This document shows, piece by piece, positions 23,659-31,987 of a stretch of DNA of 64,000 nt. Both the position numbers and the translations under genes were made by a program. Source of the stretch: DASVHS01 sp035468985 (lineage in GTDB: Bacteria > Acidobacteriota > Thermoanaerobaculia > Gp7-AA8); NCBI GenBank assembly GCA_035468985.1, contig DATISF010000054.1, positions 157,501-221,500 of the forward strand. The letters are read 5' to 3'. The notes under the pieces were generated by a model. The model was not told the origin of the DNA, did no database searches, and was given only the letters and a program-made list of their open reading frames with translations. How positions within the stretch are numbered: position 1 is the first letter of the stretch; each line of letters starts with the position of its first letter.

Positions 23659-24364
23659 GGACATCTCCATGCTACGCCGCCTCGCTCGGCAGGCCTTCGA
23701 TCGCACTCCCGTTTTTCTTCAGCCGCTGATCCTCGTCGGCATTCCGGTTTTCCTTCTCCACCCTCTCTGGACGTACGGCACCGCCGACGCCGGCGCCCGC
23801 GAGCAACCGCGAAATCTCGCGCCGACACGGCACCAGGAACCGATCGTCCCCCCCGAGCTCGTGCGCCAGAGCGTCGAAGGAGATCCGAGCTTCGGTGAGA
23901 TCAAGAAGGCCATGTGTCCGCGGCGGGTTCCAGACCGGTACGAGGAGATGCAGCGCTACCCGGCCATCCGCATCCTGCAGGGCGGCGAGTGGGCCACCGT
24001 GACCAACGACAGCTCCCGCGGCGTCTACGAAAAGGTCATCGAGATCACTCCCGCCGGAAGGCTGGAGTTGATGAACGATCTCTCAGAAGAGGGCGATCAG
24101 TACGTGATCAACATCGCGCGACGGAGCTACATCCGCGGCTCGGAAAACGAAAGCTTCGGACAGGCCGGCACGACGGAAGTCGTCGCCGGCTTCCGTTGGC
24201 AATGGCAACCCCTGAACAATCCCGGATCGCGATTCACCCTCGAGCCCTACGGAAGGAACGGCTACGGTGGCCGGGCCACGTTCCGAAGAAATGACAACAA
24301 CACATGGGAAATGACGGATCTCTGGCTCGAGAAGGATGAGCGCAACTACCTGTTCGCTCAGTAG
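23657..24364 (+). CDS. Membrane-anchored protein of unknown function
   Basis: 235 residues from ATG 23657 (or Met at 23669). One membrane helix near the N-terminus (PVFLQPLILVGIPVFLLHPLW), then an extracytoplasmic domain of about 190 residues containing SVEGDPSFGEIKKAMCPRRVPD, ILQGGEWATVTNDSSRGVYEKVIEIT, and FRWQWQPLNNPGSRFTLEPYGRNGYGGRATFRRNDNNTWEMTDLW. No family is recognised. If the first ATG is used its start codon overlaps the start codon of the divergent lipoprotein gene in the palindrome CATG, so neither gene has intergenic promoter space. The 3' end overlaps the convergent membrane protein gene by seven bases. Confidence 0.6.
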   Translation: MDISMLRRLARQAFDRTPVFLQPLILVGIPVFLLHPLWTYGTADAGAREQPRNLAPTRHQEPIVPPELVRQSVEGDPSFGEIKKAMCPRRVPDRYEEMQRYPAIRILQGGEWATVTNDSSRGVYEKVIEITPAGRLELMNDLSEEGDQYVINIARRSYIRGSENESFGQAGTTEVVAGFRWQWQPLNNPGSRFTLEPYGRNGYGGRATFRRNDNNTWEMTDLWLEKDERNYLFAQ

Positions 24365-25143
24365 CCCTCTTCCTCGTAACAGCGGTCGATCGTGCGGTGG
24401 CCGATCAGGTGAAGCATGCCGCCGGCAATGAGCCCGAAAAAGATCATGCTCGTGACCGAGCTGACGTGAAGCTTGTGAATGACTGCCGCCGCGGGCAGCG
24501 GGTCGTAGGCAGCGTTCATCTGCGTGTGAACCAGACGGTCGACGCGAGCCGTCATGAAGACCACGAACAGGAACATGAGCCAGGTGACGACTTCCAGACC
24601 CTTCGATGCCCAGCGAAAGCCGCGCATCAGAATGCCTGCGCCCATCATCCCGAAAAATGCGAAGAAGGTCTCCCACGCCAGGCCGGACATCATCAGCTCA
24701 CCGGCCGCCAGCGTGCGCTCGAGACCGCGAGTATCCGGCTGTTCGCCGTTGAGGATGACCGGATTCTGAGCGCGCCGCACGGTCTCCTGCATCGAGCGGA
24801 TGCGCATGCAGGAGGTCAGCGAGCCGATGAAAATCAGCAGAGCGACTGTGAAGTAGATGCGTCCCCGCCACACGATCGAGGACGGTGCGAGATTCGTCGT
24901 GGAACCGAACTCGATCGGCTCGAGAGGAGGGGGCGTGACGTCCTCGAGACCGGCTCCTTCGTCCGTGCGGCGAATGAGAAACTGGCGACCCTCGAACGTG
25001 AAACGGCGCACCGTTTCACCCGGCCCGAGAGGCTGAGCGACCATGCGGCCGTTCACGCGTAGGACGAGTTTCCCGTTCGGGCCTTCCTCCGCGATGAACG
25101 TCACCTCCCGGCCCGCGACCGGCAACTGCCATTGCTTCGGCAT
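24358..25143 (-). CDS. Membrane protein of unknown function at the end of the acc/aroK operon
   Basis: 261 residues from ATG 25143 (MPKQWQLPVAGREVTFIAEEG), two bases after the phosphoesterase stop. The first 85 residues form a beta-rich cytoplasmic domain (GKLVLRVNGRMVAQPLGPGETVRRFTFEGRQFLIRR). Three or four membrane helices follow: IYFTVALLIFIGSLTSC, ETFFAFFGMMGAGILM, VVTWLMFLFVVFMTARV, SSVTSMIFFGLIAGGMLHLI. The frame extends upstream into the neighbour but the ATG is the natural start. No family recognised. Co-transcription with acetyl-CoA carboxylase and shikimate kinase genes is clear from spacing; functional link is unknown. Confidence 0.65.
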   Translation of the reverse strand: MPKQWQLPVAGREVTFIAEEGPNGKLVLRVNGRMVAQPLGPGETVRRFTFEGRQFLIRRTDEGAGLEDVTPPPLEPIEFGSTTNLAPSSIVWRGRIYFTVALLIFIGSLTSCMRIRSMQETVRRAQNPVILNGEQPDTRGLERTLAAGELMMSGLAWETFFAFFGMMGAGILMRGFRWASKGLEVVTWLMFLFVVFMTARVDRLVHTQMNAAYDPLPAAAVIHKLHVSSVTSMIFFGLIAGGMLHLIGHRTIDRCYEEEGY

Positions 25144-25145
25144 CG

Positions 25146-25886
25146 TCACGTCCCGAATTCCAGCCGATCGGCGAGCGCGCGCGGCAATCCCGCCTTGATG
25201 ATCGCTGCCTGCGTTTTCGTGTAGTCGTACGGGACGCGGAAGAACTGCACCGTCATCCGATCGGAATCGAAGATCGCGCACGACGCTTCCGGATTGCGGT
25301 CGCGCGGCTGGCCGACCGAACCGGGGTTGATCAGGTAGCGTCTCGAAGGATCGAGGCGGAACGTCGCTTCTTCCCGCACGAGCGTCCCCATGACCATCCG
25401 CCTCTCATCGGTCCAGAAGACCACCGGCAGATGCGTATGTCCGTAGAGGATGATCGGGGCGTCGTACTGGACGAAGATCTGCGCCGCGTGGTGTTCCGTG
25501 AAGACGTACTCGTCCTCATCGTAGGGGGAGCCGTGGCAGATCATCAGGCCGTCGTACTGAATCGGGCCGATCGTCAGCTTCTCCAGAAAACGCCGGTTCG
25601 GCGCGCTCAGATGCGAGCGTGTCCAGACCGCGGCTTCCTTCGCCGCGGGGTTGAATCCCGTTCCGTCGTCGATACCCGAGGCCACGCGATCGTGGTTGCC
25701 CCGGATGTAGATCTTCGTTCCCCGGAGCGTACGCATCGAATCGAGGACCTGATTCGGCTGCGCGCCGTAACCGACGAAATCGCCAAGGCAGATGATGTGC
25801 TCGAATTTCTTGCGCTGCACACGGCTGAGCACGGCCCGAAGAGCCTCCGCGTTCGAATGCAGGTCGCTGATGACCAACGCCCTCAC
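25146..25886 (-). CDS. Calcineurin-like metallophosphoesterase (YfcE/MJ0936 type)
   Basis: 246 residues, GTG start overlapping the aroK stop (GTGA). Two-metal phosphoesterase signatures are complete: VISDLHSN, LGDFVGYG, IRGNHDR, MICHGSPYDE, ILYGHTHLPVVF and INPGSVGQPRD. The family includes phosphodiesterases acting on small substrates and proteins related to ApaH-like hydrolases; the real substrate cannot be inferred from sequence. Cytoplasmic. Confidence 0.9.
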   Translation of the reverse strand: MRALVISDLHSNAEALRAVLSRVQRKKFEHIICLGDFVGYGAQPNQVLDSMRTLRGTKIYIRGNHDRVASGIDDGTGFNPAAKEAAVWTRSHLSAPNRRFLEKLTIGPIQYDGLMICHGSPYDEDEYVFTEHHAAQIFVQYDAPIILYGHTHLPVVFWTDERRMVMGTLVREEATFRLDPSRRYLINPGSVGQPRDRNPEASCAIFDSDRMTVQFFRVPYDYTKTQAAIIKAGLPRALADRLEFGT

Positions 25887-26422
25887 GAGCGTCTCCAGGG
25901 CGAGCCCTTGACCGCTTCCAGAAAAGTCTTCGGCAGCTCGAGCACGGCGCGCTCGACGATCTCGCCGGGCGTCTCCTCATCCCGGATCTCGAGCGTCACG
26001 TCCGCCATGCGGTAGTAGCGGCTGCGGTTCGCGTACAGCTCGTGGGCGGTGACATCGTCCTTGAACAGCGGCCGCTCCCCCACCTTGTCGCCCGCGCGGC
26101 TCCGCAGCAGCGAGTACGGCGCGGAGATGTAAATCGACAGTCCTTCCGACTGAATGAACTGGATGTTCTCGTCGAAGGTGAAGGTGCCGCCGCCGGTGGC
26201 GATGACCGCGCGGTCGAGATGCTTCGTCGATCGCAGGATGTCGCGCTCGCGCTTTCGGAAGTACGCTTCGCCTCTGCTCTGGAAGATGTCCTTCACCTTC
26301 ATCTGCTCGGCGGCTTCGATGAGATCGTCGAGATCGAAGAATGGCGCGGCGATCCGCGCCGCCAGCTCCCGGCCGATGGTGGTCTTTCCGGCGGCCATGA
26401 AACCGACGATGTAGACCTTCAT
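25883..26422 (-). CDS. aroK: Shikimate kinase
   Basis: 179 residues, P-loop kinase of the aromatic amino acid pathway that phosphorylates shikimate C3-OH with ATP. Walker A GFMAAGKTTIG at 8-18, the shikimate-binding Asp-Arg in FFDLDDLIE and ERDILR, and the GGG motif in VIATGGGTFTF (77-87), followed by the lid GERPLFK. Normal length. It lies seven bases after accC and its stop overlaps the phosphoesterase start. No other aro gene is nearby. Confidence 0.93.
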   Translation of the reverse strand: MKVYIVGFMAAGKTTIGRELAARIAAPFFDLDDLIEAAEQMKVKDIFQSRGEAYFRKRERDILRSTKHLDRAVIATGGGTFTFDENIQFIQSEGLSIYISAPYSLLRSRAGDKVGERPLFKDDVTAHELYANRSRYYRMADVTLEIRDEETPGEIVERAVLELPKTFLEAVKGSPWRRS

Positions 26423-26429
26423 GCAGAGA

Positions 26430-27764
26430 TTATCGTTCGAATGTCTCCATGAAGCGCGTCGAGAACTCGCCGCGGATGAACCGCTCGTCGTTCAGGATGG
26501 CCCGGTGCAGGGGAATCGTCGTCTTCACACCTTCGATGATGAACTGCTCGAGCGCGCGGCGGGCCCGCATGATCGATTCCATGCGGTCCTTGCCACGGAT
26601 GATCAGCTTGGCGATCAGTGAGTCGTAGTGGGGCGGCACCACGTAGTCTCGATAGGCGGCCGTATCGACGCGCACGCCCGGCCCGCCGGGTGCATGAAAC
26701 TCGCGAATCTTTCCCGGGTTCGGCGCGAACGTCACCGGGTCCTCGGCATTGATGCGGAACTCGATGGCGTGCCCGCGCAGGCGGAAGTCGCCCATCGGCA
26801 CGGAAAGCGGCTCGCCCGCCGCAACCCGAATCTGCTCCTTGACCAGGTCGATGGCGGTGACTTCTTCCGTCACCGGATGCTCGACCTGGATGCGTGTGTT
26901 CATTTCCATGAAATAGAACTGTCCGTCCTGGTAGAGGAACTCGATCGTGCCGGCGTTCACGTAGTTCACCGACTGGCAAAGCTTGATGGCGGCCTCCCCC
27001 ATGCGCTCGCGCGTCGCCTGATCGATGATGGGCGACGGCGATTCCTCGAGCAGCTTCTGATGCCGGCGCTGAATGGAGCATTCGCGCTCCCCGAGGGAGA
27101 CGATGCGCCCGAGGGTGTCGCCGAAGACCTGGATTTCGATGTGGCGCGGTCGCTCCAGGTACTTCTCGAGATAGACATCACCGGAGCCGAATGCCCGCTC
27201 CGCCTCGCTCCGCGCCGTGTGATAGGCGTTCTCGAGATCCTCTTCGTTGCTGCAGATGCGCATGCCCCGTCCGCCGCCGCCGGCGGCCGCTTTCAGGATG
27301 ATGGGGTAGCCGATCGATCGCGCCACCTCGCGCGCTTCGTCGGCGGTTTTCACCGGGCCTTCGCTGCCGGGGATGATGGGAACGCCGGCCGCGCGCGCCG
27401 TGTCGCGCGCCTTGGCCTTATCCCCCATCAGCCGGATCGCCTCGGGCGACGGCCCGATGAACGTCAACTGGCACTCGTTGACGATCTCGGCGAACGCCGC
27501 GTTCTCGGAGAGGAAACCGTAGCCGGGATGAATGGCGTCGGCGCCGCTGATCTCGGCCGCGGCGATGATGCTGGAGATGTTCAGGTAGCTCTGACGCGAC
27601 AACGCCGGCCCGATGCAGACGTCATCATCGGCGTACCGGACGTGCAGCGAGTCGCGGTCGGCCTCCGAATGCACGGCGACGGTCTTCAGACCCATCTCCT
27701 TGCACGCCACGATGACGCGAAGGGCGATCTCGCCGCGATTGGCGATCAGTACTTTCGAGATCAT
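26430..27764 (-). CDS. accC: Acetyl-CoA carboxylase, biotin carboxylase subunit
   Basis: 444 residues, ATP-grasp enzyme that carboxylates biotin on AccB with bicarbonate and ATP, first half of malonyl-CoA formation. It starts MISKVLIANRGEIALRVIVACKEMGL; the ATP-grasp glycine-rich loop is KAAAGGGGRGMRICSNEEDL; EMNTRIQVEHPVTE carries the metal ligands and catalytic Arg. It is nine bases downstream of accB, the classical accBC pair. accA/accD are not in the window. Confidence 0.97.
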   Translation of the reverse strand: MISKVLIANRGEIALRVIVACKEMGLKTVAVHSEADRDSLHVRYADDDVCIGPALSRQSYLNISSIIAAAEISGADAIHPGYGFLSENAAFAEIVNECQLTFIGPSPEAIRLMGDKAKARDTARAAGVPIIPGSEGPVKTADEAREVARSIGYPIILKAAAGGGGRGMRICSNEEDLENAYHTARSEAERAFGSGDVYLEKYLERPRHIEIQVFGDTLGRIVSLGERECSIQRRHQKLLEESPSPIIDQATRERMGEAAIKLCQSVNYVNAGTIEFLYQDGQFYFMEMNTRIQVEHPVTEEVTAIDLVKEQIRVAAGEPLSVPMGDFRLRGHAIEFRINAEDPVTFAPNPGKIREFHAPGGPGVRVDTAAYRDYVVPPHYDSLIAKLIIRGKDRMESIMRARRALEQFIIEGVKTTIPLHRAILNDERFIRGEFSTRFMETFER

Positions 27765-27773
27765 CAGGAGGGC

Positions 27774-28247
27774 TCAGACTCGGATTGCGAACAGGTTTTC
27801 GCCGTACTCGATGGGCTGTCCGTTCTGCGGGTAGATCTTCTCGATGACGCCATCGGCGTCGGATTCGATCTCATTCATCAATTTCATCGCCTCGATGATG
27901 CATAGCACCTGCCCTTTCGAGACGCGGTCGCCGATGTTCACGAACGGTTCGCTCTCCGGATTCGGGGACCGGTAGAACGTGCCGACGATCGGCGACGTCG
28001 TGATGTGCACGCCTGGATCATTTTCCGCGAGCGCGGCCGGAGCCGCGGCCGCTGGCGCCGCGATGAGGGGCACCGACGGAAGGGCCTGCGCTTCACCTTT
28101 GGCATCGCTGACGATGGAGTGGATGACGCGCGGCTGCGCGCTCACTCCTTCGATGCGCACCTTCGTGCCGGCGCGCTCGACCTCGACGACGGCGATCCCG
28201 CGGTCGGCGACCTTGTCGATCAGTTCCAGAATTTCCTTGAAGTTCAA
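27774..28247 (-). CDS. accB: Biotin carboxyl carrier protein of acetyl-CoA carboxylase
   Basis: 157 residues from a TTG at 28247, chosen because AGAGGA lies a few bases upstream and because LNFKEILELIDKVADRG is the usual family start; an ATG-less extension upstream is unlikely. The C-terminal biotinyl domain (82-157) has the modified lysine in CIIEAMKLMNEIESDADGVI. The central Ala/Pro linker is typical. It carries biotin between AccC and the transferase. It starts ten bases after the roadblock gene stop, so all are co-transcribed. Confidence 0.95.
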   Translation of the reverse strand: MNFKEILELIDKVADRGIAVVEVERAGTKVRIEGVSAQPRVIHSIVSDAKGEAQALPSVPLIAAPAAAAPAALAENDPGVHITTSPIVGTFYRSPNPESEPFVNIGDRVSKGQVLCIIEAMKLMNEIESDADGVIEKIYPQNGQPIEYGENLFAIRV

Positions 28248-28257
28248 CGACGTCCTC

Positions 28258-28611
28258 TCATGTGAGCTCGTCGCGCAGCGAGAGCTTTGCTTTTGCCAGC
28301 TCAAAGCGCGCCCGCCCGTAGTTTCCCTCGGGCGTCATCACCAGCAGGATGAAGTACTCCGGCGTTACGGCGGAGAGAAAGGTGATGTATTTCTCGGTTG
28401 TCAGCGAGAACTGAAGCACTTCCCCGGTGTTCAGCTCGGTATTCGACAGCCGGATGGAACGGATGAACCCGCCAAACTCGGCGGCGAGCACATCGAGCGG
28501 CACCCCTCCGTCGCTGACGGTCTCGATGGCAATTCCGTCGAGCCCGATGAGACTGACGGCCAGCGCTCCGTCGACCCTGCTCCTGATCCCGGCCAGTACA
28601 TCTCTAAACAC
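28258..28611 (-). CDS. Roadblock/LC7-domain protein (MglB-like)
   Basis: 117 residues, GTG start overlapping the TPR gene by eight bases. A single roadblock fold: MFRDVLAGIRSRVDGALAVSLIGLDGIAIETVSDG ... LAAEFGGFIRSIRLSN ... VLQFSLTTEKYITFLSAVTPEYFILLVMTPEGNYGRARFELAKA. Bacterial roadblock proteins dimerise and often regulate Ras-like MglA GTPases in polarity and motility. No MglA is in the window. The location just before accB is unusual and its role there is unknown. Confidence 0.88.
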   Translation of the reverse strand: MFRDVLAGIRSRVDGALAVSLIGLDGIAIETVSDGGVPLDVLAAEFGGFIRSIRLSNTELNTGEVLQFSLTTEKYITFLSAVTPEYFILLVMTPEGNYGRARFELAKAKLSLRDELT

Positions 28612-29779
28612 GCCCCACCTCGCCGCGCTTCACCCTGGCCAGCCAGCTTTCGAGCTTGTCGACTTTCGGATTGTGCTCGGGCGGCGCCGGGGGAGCGATC
28701 TCGGGGGCCAGCGCCTGCGGCTCCTCAGGAACGGCCGGCGGAGGCGCAGCCGGCGCCGACAGCGCTTCGAGCTTCGCCCGGATCATGGCGTTGTTCGGAT
28801 CGCGGGCCAGCAGATCCTCGTAGATGTCGCGCGCTTCGTCGATCGACCCCTCGGCGGCGTAGAGATCCGCCATGCCGATCGTGCGCTTGAAATCCGCCTC
28901 GTCCAGCGGCGGCATCGATGACGTGACCGCGAACTCCGGCGTCACGAAACCGGGCGCGAGACCCCGTGCCGCCGGCTCGAAAACATCCGCTTCGTCCGAA
29001 GGCGGTGGCGGGACGGGCGAGGGAATCTCGGCGGTGAGCGGAGCGGGCATGGTGTGCATCCCGAGCGGCTGCTTCACCCCGAAGGCATCCGTATCGTATC
29101 CCTCGGTGACACCCGGTTCTTCGAACGGGCCCTCCGCGGGCGCCGCGCGCATCGGCTCCGCGTCGCCCGTCTCGAGATCGAAACGCTGGCGCTTGAGGAT
29201 CGAGGACGCAGTCTCATCGAAGACGCGATCGCTCTCCGGAGTTGCGGGAAATTGTGGCGGTTCGAAAGGTGGCGGCGGCGGTTCCGGTGTGGAGGCGGCG
29301 ACCTCGCCGACCGTCACCGACGGGGCCGGCGGCGCCATGCTCGGCTCCGGAATGATTGCCGGCGCACTGAGCTCCGCATCCAGCCGGGCGATCGTTGCCT
29401 CCAGCTCCTCGTCTGCGTGCAATGCGTACACGAGTTTGTATTTCTTGATCGCCTCGACCTTCTCGCCGAGTGCGAGGTAGGCATCGGCGAGCAGGCGGGC
29501 GGCGACGACATTGCCCTGATCGAGCTGCAGGGCCTTGGTCAGTGCCTCGACGGCCTCCTTGTCCTTGTGCAGCTCGCGCAACACGCGCCCCAGGCTGACC
29601 CACGCGGAAAGGTAGCTCGAATGATTGGCCAGGCCGGTGCGAAGCACCTGCTCGGCTTCATCGAAATGACTGATTTTGCGAAGTTCTTCGGCAAGCGGAT
29701 AGAAGAGCCGGCTCTTCGGATCCGATTTCAGCCGGAGCCGGAGCTCTTCGATTTTCGGATTTGTCGCCGCCTGAGCCAT
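28604..29779 (-). CDS. Tetratricopeptide-repeat protein with a Pro-rich linker
   Basis: 391 residues, ATG at 29779. At least three TPR units in residues 30-130 (FDEAEQVLRTGLANHSSYLSAW, KEAVEALTKALQLDQGNVVAA, KVEAIKKYKLVYALHADEEL), then a Pro/Ala-rich linker of about 150 residues, then another helical pair (AEGSIDEARDIYEDLLARDPNNAM) and a conserved-looking end DKLESWLARVKRGEVGRV. No signal peptide, so cytoplasmic scaffold. It is the first gene of the operon with the roadblock protein, which it overlaps by eight bases; the two probably interact. Confidence 0.85.
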   Translation of the reverse strand: MAQAATNPKIEELRLRLKSDPKSRLFYPLAEELRKISHFDEAEQVLRTGLANHSSYLSAWVSLGRVLRELHKDKEAVEALTKALQLDQGNVVAARLLADAYLALGEKVEAIKKYKLVYALHADEELEATIARLDAELSAPAIIPEPSMAPPAPSVTVGEVAASTPEPPPPPFEPPQFPATPESDRVFDETASSILKRQRFDLETGDAEPMRAAPAEGPFEEPGVTEGYDTDAFGVKQPLGMHTMPAPLTAEIPSPVPPPPSDEADVFEPAARGLAPGFVTPEFAVTSSMPPLDEADFKRTIGMADLYAAEGSIDEARDIYEDLLARDPNNAMIRAKLEALSAPAAPPPAVPEEPQALAPEIAPPAPPEHNPKVDKLESWLARVKRGEVGRV

Positions 29780-29830
29780 CTCGTAGCCGAATTCTTGCGT
29801 GAATCAGGGGCCTTCGCAACCGCCCCACGT

Positions 29831-29858
29831 GAGAACCGCCCCTTTCGGGGCGGCTCTC
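29831..29858. terminator. Hairpin between the TIG lipoprotein and TPR genes
   Basis: GAGAACCGCCCC TTTC GGGGCGGCTCTC is a stem of about eleven base pairs with one mismatch. It lies just downstream of the minus-strand lipoprotein gene. No T tract on the minus strand, so a Rho-independent role is uncertain, but the spot fits the end of the pil operon. Confidence 0.6.
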
Positions 29859-29882
29859 AGATTTGCGTCAAGTACCCGTGGG

Positions 29883-31934
29883 TTATATGCCGGTGCCCGA
29901 GAAACACACCTGAACTGTAGGTTTCGTTGGGTCGTTTGTCGTCAAGGTGATCGTGCCGGAGAACGCGCCGGCCGCCGTCGGTACGACGGTCACACTGTAT
30001 GGCGGCGCCGTGGTACCAGCGGTTATGGTTTGCTGTATGCCCGGCGTAACGGTGATCGTGGTGGTGTTTGTCCCGGTGCTAGTTGGCGGCCCGACCGTGA
30101 GATCGCGTGCAGACGCCGCGTTGGAAATTGTGAACGTCTGCGGAGCGCTCGTCGTTCCTACCGGGACGTTGCCCATCGCAAGGCACGTCGGAGACGCCGG
30201 GACCACCGTCGCCGTTGGCGGTGCGAGACATGTGTTCGGACCCGGCGGCGTGAGCACCATTCCGTCGAGCGTCGCCGTGCAGTTCGTCGTCTGGTTCGTG
30301 AAGAGCAGGGTCGTGCTGATCGTGCCCAGCTGCGTACCCGGCGATGCGGCAGCGGTCGTGCACTGGACTGTCGGGAACGTAAAGCCGGTTGCCGGCACGA
30401 CGAGCGTGAATGTCTGCACGCCGGTACCGACGCTGATGACATTCGGTGTCGGCGAAATCGACTGGCCACCGATCGAGAACTTGACGATGGCTGTGCCGAG
30501 CGGGCCGACGCCAGGATCCTGAACGTCGACAGTGATCGTGCTGCCCGGCGTGATGCCCGCCGATGGAGTGACAGAGAGGATCACGGGCTCCACGCCGATG
30601 AAGTTGAAGCTCACCGGCGCTTTCGCCGTATCGCCGTTGTTGATGTTCGTCACCGAGATGTCGCCCCCGCCGCCGGCGCATGGATTGGCGAGGGGAGAGG
30701 TGCGAGCGAGGATCTGCGTTCCGGAGACGCGCAGCACCTGCGCAAGGACGTCGCCGATGAAGACGTCGACCGGAGGATCGAAGCCGATGCCGTCGATCGT
30801 GACATCCGTTCCGCCGAGCGAGGTGCCGATGAGCGGGCGCGCGCCGGTGATCTGCATGGCCGGCGTGTAGCGGAACGCATTCGTGGTCACGGCGTTCGTT
30901 CCGGAGTTGATGTTGATGATGCGAATGTCCACCGGTCCGGTGAGAGTGCCGGATCCGGCCGAGTTGACGTCGCGTGCAGGAGGAGTGAGCGCGATGATCT
31001 GATCGAAGGTCACGCTGAGGACCTGCATCTGCGCCCAACCCTGACCACCGGAAGTACCTCCCGGAGAGAAGGAAACCTGCACCGGCGCTTCGAATCCCGA
31101 TCCGAAGATCGTGATGCGTGTCCCGCCGGTGATCGGACCGGAGTCGGGCGACAGCGTCGTGATGACCGGCGTCAGCTGCGCCTTGCGATAGGTGAACACC
31201 GGCGCGAGGACTTTCACCTCGTTCGGTGTGCCTGCTTCATTGATGAGATTGACGGCCGCGTCCAGAGTCTGGCCCGCGCCGAGGTTCACCTGGGGCGTGA
31301 TGGCCTGAACCTGCGTCGGAGTGACCGCGGCGACGAAGGCCTCCTTGGTGACGCCACCGCCGACATCGAAAATGACCCGGATCGGCGTGCGGAAATTCGT
31401 TCCGGTGATCGTTACGAGATCTCCGCCTTCCGGCTTTCCGCTGGTCGGCGTCATCGATGTGACCGTCGGCGCCGTCGTCGGCGGCGGATTGGTGGTCGGC
31501 GTGCTCGAGAACGTGACCGAGACCGTCTTGGTCACATTGTTCACGACCGCGGTAACCACCGCCGTGCCGGGCGTGGCCGACGTCAGCGTGGCCGTGGCCA
31601 CGCCGTTGGTCGTCGTCTTGATGGTCGTCGTGAGACCCGTATCGGTCCAGTTGCCGATGCTTGTCCCGAACTCGACCGCCGTGCCGTTCTGAACGGGATT
31701 GCCGCCCTGGGTCACGGTCGCGGTGATCACTGTCGTCGAGCTCGTCAGCGGAGTCGGGTTCGACGCCGTCAGCGTGATGGTCGCGCCGACAGGAGGTGTT
31801 CCTCCGCCGCCCGTGCCGCCGCCGCCTCCGCCACCAGCCGTCGGTGCGGTGGGCGACTCACCCTTGCAGGCCGCGAAGACGACCAGAAGCGCGAGCAGCG
31901 CGAAGAGGTATTTCCGCCCTCTGAGAACCTTCAT
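29883..31934 (-). CDS. Large lipoprotein with Ig-like and IPT/TIG repeats, last gene of the pil cluster
   Basis: 683 residues from ATG 31934 (MKVLRGRKYLFALLALLVVFAACKGESP, lipobox FAAC). After a Gly-rich spacer come one Ig-like bacterial domain (ITLTASNPTPLTSSTTVITATVT..., about 45-150), at least three IPT/TIG units each starting with a PxxGP/LGGTxVTIxGxxF pattern (SMTPTSGKPEGGDLVTITGTNF, TLSPDSGPITGGTRITIFGSGF, GARPLIGTSLGGTDVTIDGIGF, each a separate site), and a C-terminal ASH/choice-of-anchor-like module. It is an outer-membrane or surface-exposed adhesin-like protein. Its place behind pilQ suggests a role in the pilus machinery or its surface, inferred. Confidence 0.85.
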   Translation of the reverse strand: MKVLRGRKYLFALLALLVVFAACKGESPTAPTAGGGGGGGTGGGGTPPVGATITLTASNPTPLTSSTTVITATVTQGGNPVQNGTAVEFGTSIGNWTDTGLTTTIKTTTNGVATATLTSATPGTAVVTAVVNNVTKTVSVTFSSTPTTNPPPTTAPTVTSMTPTSGKPEGGDLVTITGTNFRTPIRVIFDVGGGVTKEAFVAAVTPTQVQAITPQVNLGAGQTLDAAVNLINEAGTPNEVKVLAPVFTYRKAQLTPVITTLSPDSGPITGGTRITIFGSGFEAPVQVSFSPGGTSGGQGWAQMQVLSVTFDQIIALTPPARDVNSAGSGTLTGPVDIRIININSGTNAVTTNAFRYTPAMQITGARPLIGTSLGGTDVTIDGIGFDPPVDVFIGDVLAQVLRVSGTQILARTSPLANPCAGGGGDISVTNINNGDTAKAPVSFNFIGVEPVILSVTPSAGITPGSTITVDVQDPGVGPLGTAIVKFSIGGQSISPTPNVISVGTGVQTFTLVVPATGFTFPTVQCTTAAASPGTQLGTISTTLLFTNQTTNCTATLDGMVLTPPGPNTCLAPPTATVVPASPTCLAMGNVPVGTTSAPQTFTISNAASARDLTVGPPTSTGTNTTTITVTPGIQQTITAGTTAPPYSVTVVPTAAGAFSGTITLTTNDPTKPTVQVCFSGTGI

Positions 31935-31987
31935 TTGCAACCCCCGTCTGCTTTCCTCACACCCATGACTTTCCCAGCAGCGTTCCA

